From: Ga0077530 sp046293075 | GTDB taxonomy: Bacteria > Pseudomonadota > Alphaproteobacteria > Rhizobiales > Hyphomicrobiaceae | Length of the DNA: 64,000 nucleotides | Assembly: GCA_046293075.1 (NCBI GenBank) | Contig: JBKBPL010000001.1 | Span: 1 to 64,000, forward strand | Direction: 5' to 3' | Shown: piece after piece, positions 62,580-64,000 of the stretch | Numbering within the stretch: the first letter of the stretch is position 1 | Layout of the letters: the number at the start of each line of letters is the position of its first letter | The notes under the pieces: generated by a model | Database searches by the model: none | What the model was told of the DNA's origin: nothing | What the model saw: the letters and a program-made list of their open reading frames with translations, nothing else | Program-made: the position numbers and the translations under genes

Positions 62580-63419
62580 TCAGAGCTTCAACTGCGGCCG
62601 CTTGATCTCGTAGAGCATCAGGGCTGTCGCGATCGCGAGGTTGAGCGAGTCGAGGCGCCCCGCCATGGGGATCTTGACGAGGCGATTGCAGACAGCCGCC
62701 GCCTCGTCCGAGAGGCCGGGACCTTCGCGGCCCATGAGCAGCAGGGGCGGACCCACATAGGCAACATCCCGGAAGTCGGCCGTTGCATCGAGATGCGTAC
62801 CGATGCGATCGCCGGGCCAGCTTGCCGCCCAAGCGATGAAAGCCGCGCGTTCTGCTCTCGCGAGCGGCACAGCGAAGAGCGATCCCATGGTGGCGCGCAC
62901 GGCCTCACGCTGATAGGGGTCGCAGCAATTGCCGATCAGGATGATGCCGTCGGCGCCGACAGCGTCGACCGTGCGGATGATGGTGCCGAGATTGCCCGGA
63001 TCGCGGATCTCCTCGAGGGCTACCCAAAGGGCAGACTTCGCAAGCGACTTCGTGCTCGGCAGCTCGGCCCATTGCTGCCTGAAAACACCCATCAGGTTCT
63101 GCGGGTTTTCTTTCGCCGCCAGCTTCTCCAGTACGGCCTGTGAGACTTCGAGCCCCTCCGTGCCTTCGCTGAGGGCCCAGTCAATGAGGTCGCGCTGCGC
63201 GCGGCTCTCGCGCGCTTGCGCGCCATGGACGAGGATTTGCGGCCGCCAGCCATGCGCGCGGGCTGTCATGAGGACTGAAGCGCCCTCGGCAACGAATAGT
63301 CCCGTCTCGCGGCGCGCCTTGCGCATATCGAGTGAGCGGATGAGCTTGACCCGGTCGTTCGTCAGGCTGGTGACGACGCGCGAGGCCGGCGGCCGGCGGT
63401 GGTCAGATCGCGAGGTCAT
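62580..63419 (-). CDS. TrmH/SpoU-family RNA 2'-O-methyltransferase
   Basis: A 279-residue SPOUT methyltransferase. An N-terminal substrate-binding domain (VTSLTNDRVKLIRSLDMRKAR, ETGLFVAEGASVL) precedes the knotted SAM domain with ALEEIRDPGNLGTIIRTVDAVG, LLMGREGPGLSDE and KIPMAGRLDSLNLAIATALM. It probably methylates a ribose in rRNA or tRNA; the target is not known. The ATG at 63419 lies inside the 3' end of the next upstream gene (17-base overlap). Confidence 0.93.
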   Translation of the reverse strand: MTSRSDHRRPPASRVVTSLTNDRVKLIRSLDMRKARRETGLFVAEGASVLMTARAHGWRPQILVHGAQARESRAQRDLIDWALSEGTEGLEVSQAVLEKLAAKENPQNLMGVFRQQWAELPSTKSLAKSALWVALEEIRDPGNLGTIIRTVDAVGADGIILIGNCCDPYQREAVRATMGSLFAVPLARAERAAFIAWAASWPGDRIGTHLDATADFRDVAYVGPPLLLMGREGPGLSDEAAAVCNRLVKIPMAGRLDSLNLAIATALMLYEIKRPQLKL

Positions 63420-64000
63420 GGCCCCACCAGCGCGTGAAGAGCGATGTCGGCACGGCGCGCGCGCCACCCTCCTCGCGGATCGCAAGCTCGCCGCTCTCGA
63501 AGCGTCCGACCTTCGCAGCCAACATCTCGCGGCAGAGCTGATCGAGCATCAGCGCCGAGGCCCGGATCGCGTATGCTGTGAGGATCAGCGCGCTGCGCGG
63601 CCCGGCGACGAGCGCAGCGCAGGTGCGCAGCAAGTCGGGAAGATCTATGAAGAGATCCCAGGTCTCGTTGTTGGGGCCGCGGCCGAACTTCGGCGGATCG
63701 ATGAGGATGATGTCGTACGTCCGCCGGCGCCGCACCTCGCGCTGGACGAACTTGCGGGCATCATCCAGAATCCAGCGTACGGGCGCGTCTTTCAGAGCCG
63801 AGGCAGCCTGGTTCTCCCTGGCCCAGGCAATGGCCTTCTTCGAGGCATCGACGTGGGTCACCTCGGCGCCGGCGTGCGCCGCGAGCAGCGTTGCCGCGCC
63901 GGTATAGCCGAAGAGATTGAGCACGCGCGGGCGCTCGGGCCCGCTCTGCAGCTTCAAGGCCGCGAGCATCCAGCGCCAGTGCGGAAGCTGCTCGGGGAAG
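63403..64000 (-). CDS. Class I SAM-dependent rRNA methyltransferase (partial, RlmI-like)
   Basis: The gene enters from the right edge; about 198 C-terminal codons are visible, starting FPEQLPHWRWMLAAL. It has the SAM-binding motif VLNLFGYTGAATLLAAHAGAEV, DASKKAIAWARENQ and the catalytic-type motif DPPKFGRGPNNETW. This fits the RlmI/RlmK-like cytosine methyltransferase family. The start is outside the window. It overlaps the TrmH-like gene, so the two RNA methyltransferases are co-transcribed. Confidence 0.9.
   Translation of the reverse strand, partial: FPEQLPHWRWMLAALKLQSGPERPRVLNLFGYTGAATLLAAHAGAEVTHVDASKKAIAWARENQAASALKDAPVRWILDDARKFVQREVRRRRTYDIILIDPPKFGRGPNNETWDLFIDLPDLLRTCAALVAGPRSALILTAYAIRASALMLDQLCREMLAAKVGRFESGELAIREEGGARAVPTSLFTRWWGHDLAI

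Overview
The window is a GC-rich, gene-dense chromosomal segment of an alphaproteobacterium, most likely in the order Hyphomicrobiales (Rhizobiales). The evidence is the gene content: a two-subunit glycyl-tRNA synthetase, an HdaA-type DnaA homologue next to PPK1 and Ppx/GppA, a FYDLN-acid-domain protein, a ubiquinol-cytochrome c chaperone next to a DUF177 protein, a surA-pdxA-rsmA run, and a large polar coiled-coil protein that resembles the growth-pole-ring proteins of unipolarly growing rhizobia. Genus cannot be read from the sequence alone. No rRNA, phage, plasmid or CRISPR locus is present.

Layout. 1-150: tail of an IS1595-type transposase, cut by the window edge. 300-12,300: AEC transporter, glyS and glyQ with a small membrane protein between them, BamE-like lipoprotein, cytochrome bc1 chaperone, DUF177 protein, S49 peptidase, prs, a cold-shock gene with a long leader and a clear terminator, infA, a NUDIX hydrolase and an Hpt phosphotransfer protein. 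12,600-15,720: the GPR-like polar protein. 15,750-18,420: a thiamine-diphosphate (TPP) enzyme followed upstream by an unrecognised protein built from two copies of one domain. 18,500-21,400: the CtpA/EnvC-like cell-wall pair. 21,500-23,300: HIG1-type membrane protein, cobalamin adenosyltransferase, rhomboid protease and tRNA-Val.

23,500-33,400 is a metabolic and accessory stretch: FAD-linked oxidase, lone HigA-type antitoxin, a CAT-anticodon tRNA, SIMPL-domain protein, MgtE, a glycosyltransferase, CoA transferase, GYD protein and a second TPP enzyme. 33,500-36,900 is the surA-pdxA-rsmA operon for outer-membrane folding, vitamin B6 and 16S rRNA methylation. 36,900-40,700 looks like a small metal/stress cluster: Spy/CpxP-like protein, mono-haem cytochrome, a P1B-4 type metal ATPase, dodecin and a small membrane protein.

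40,800-48,300 runs on the minus strand: DnaJ-like chaperone, ppx, ppk1, hdaA, AI-2E transporter and a CDP-alcohol phosphatidyltransferase, several with 4-base overlaps, which suggests co-translation of polyphosphate metabolism with replication control. 48,300-57,000 has a FixH-like protein, GST, a glutamine-amidotransferase-fold protein lacking its catalytic residues, lipoproteins, dihydrofolate reductase, an aspartoacylase-family protein, an aspartate-type aminotransferase and a mannose-1-phosphate guanylyltransferase/isomerase. 57,000-64,000 has pssA, an unusual 136-nt tandem array of palindromic intergenic repeats, a sigma-54 response regulator, an M3 oligopeptidase, a diverged copy of the repeat, and two RNA methyltransferases.

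Most of the window is ordinary core genome. The items most worth a second look are the TPP enzyme plus duplicated-domain protein, the GPR-like protein, the inactive amidotransferase fold, the metal/stress cluster with its SPC/HEGGT ATPase, and the intergenic repeat family.
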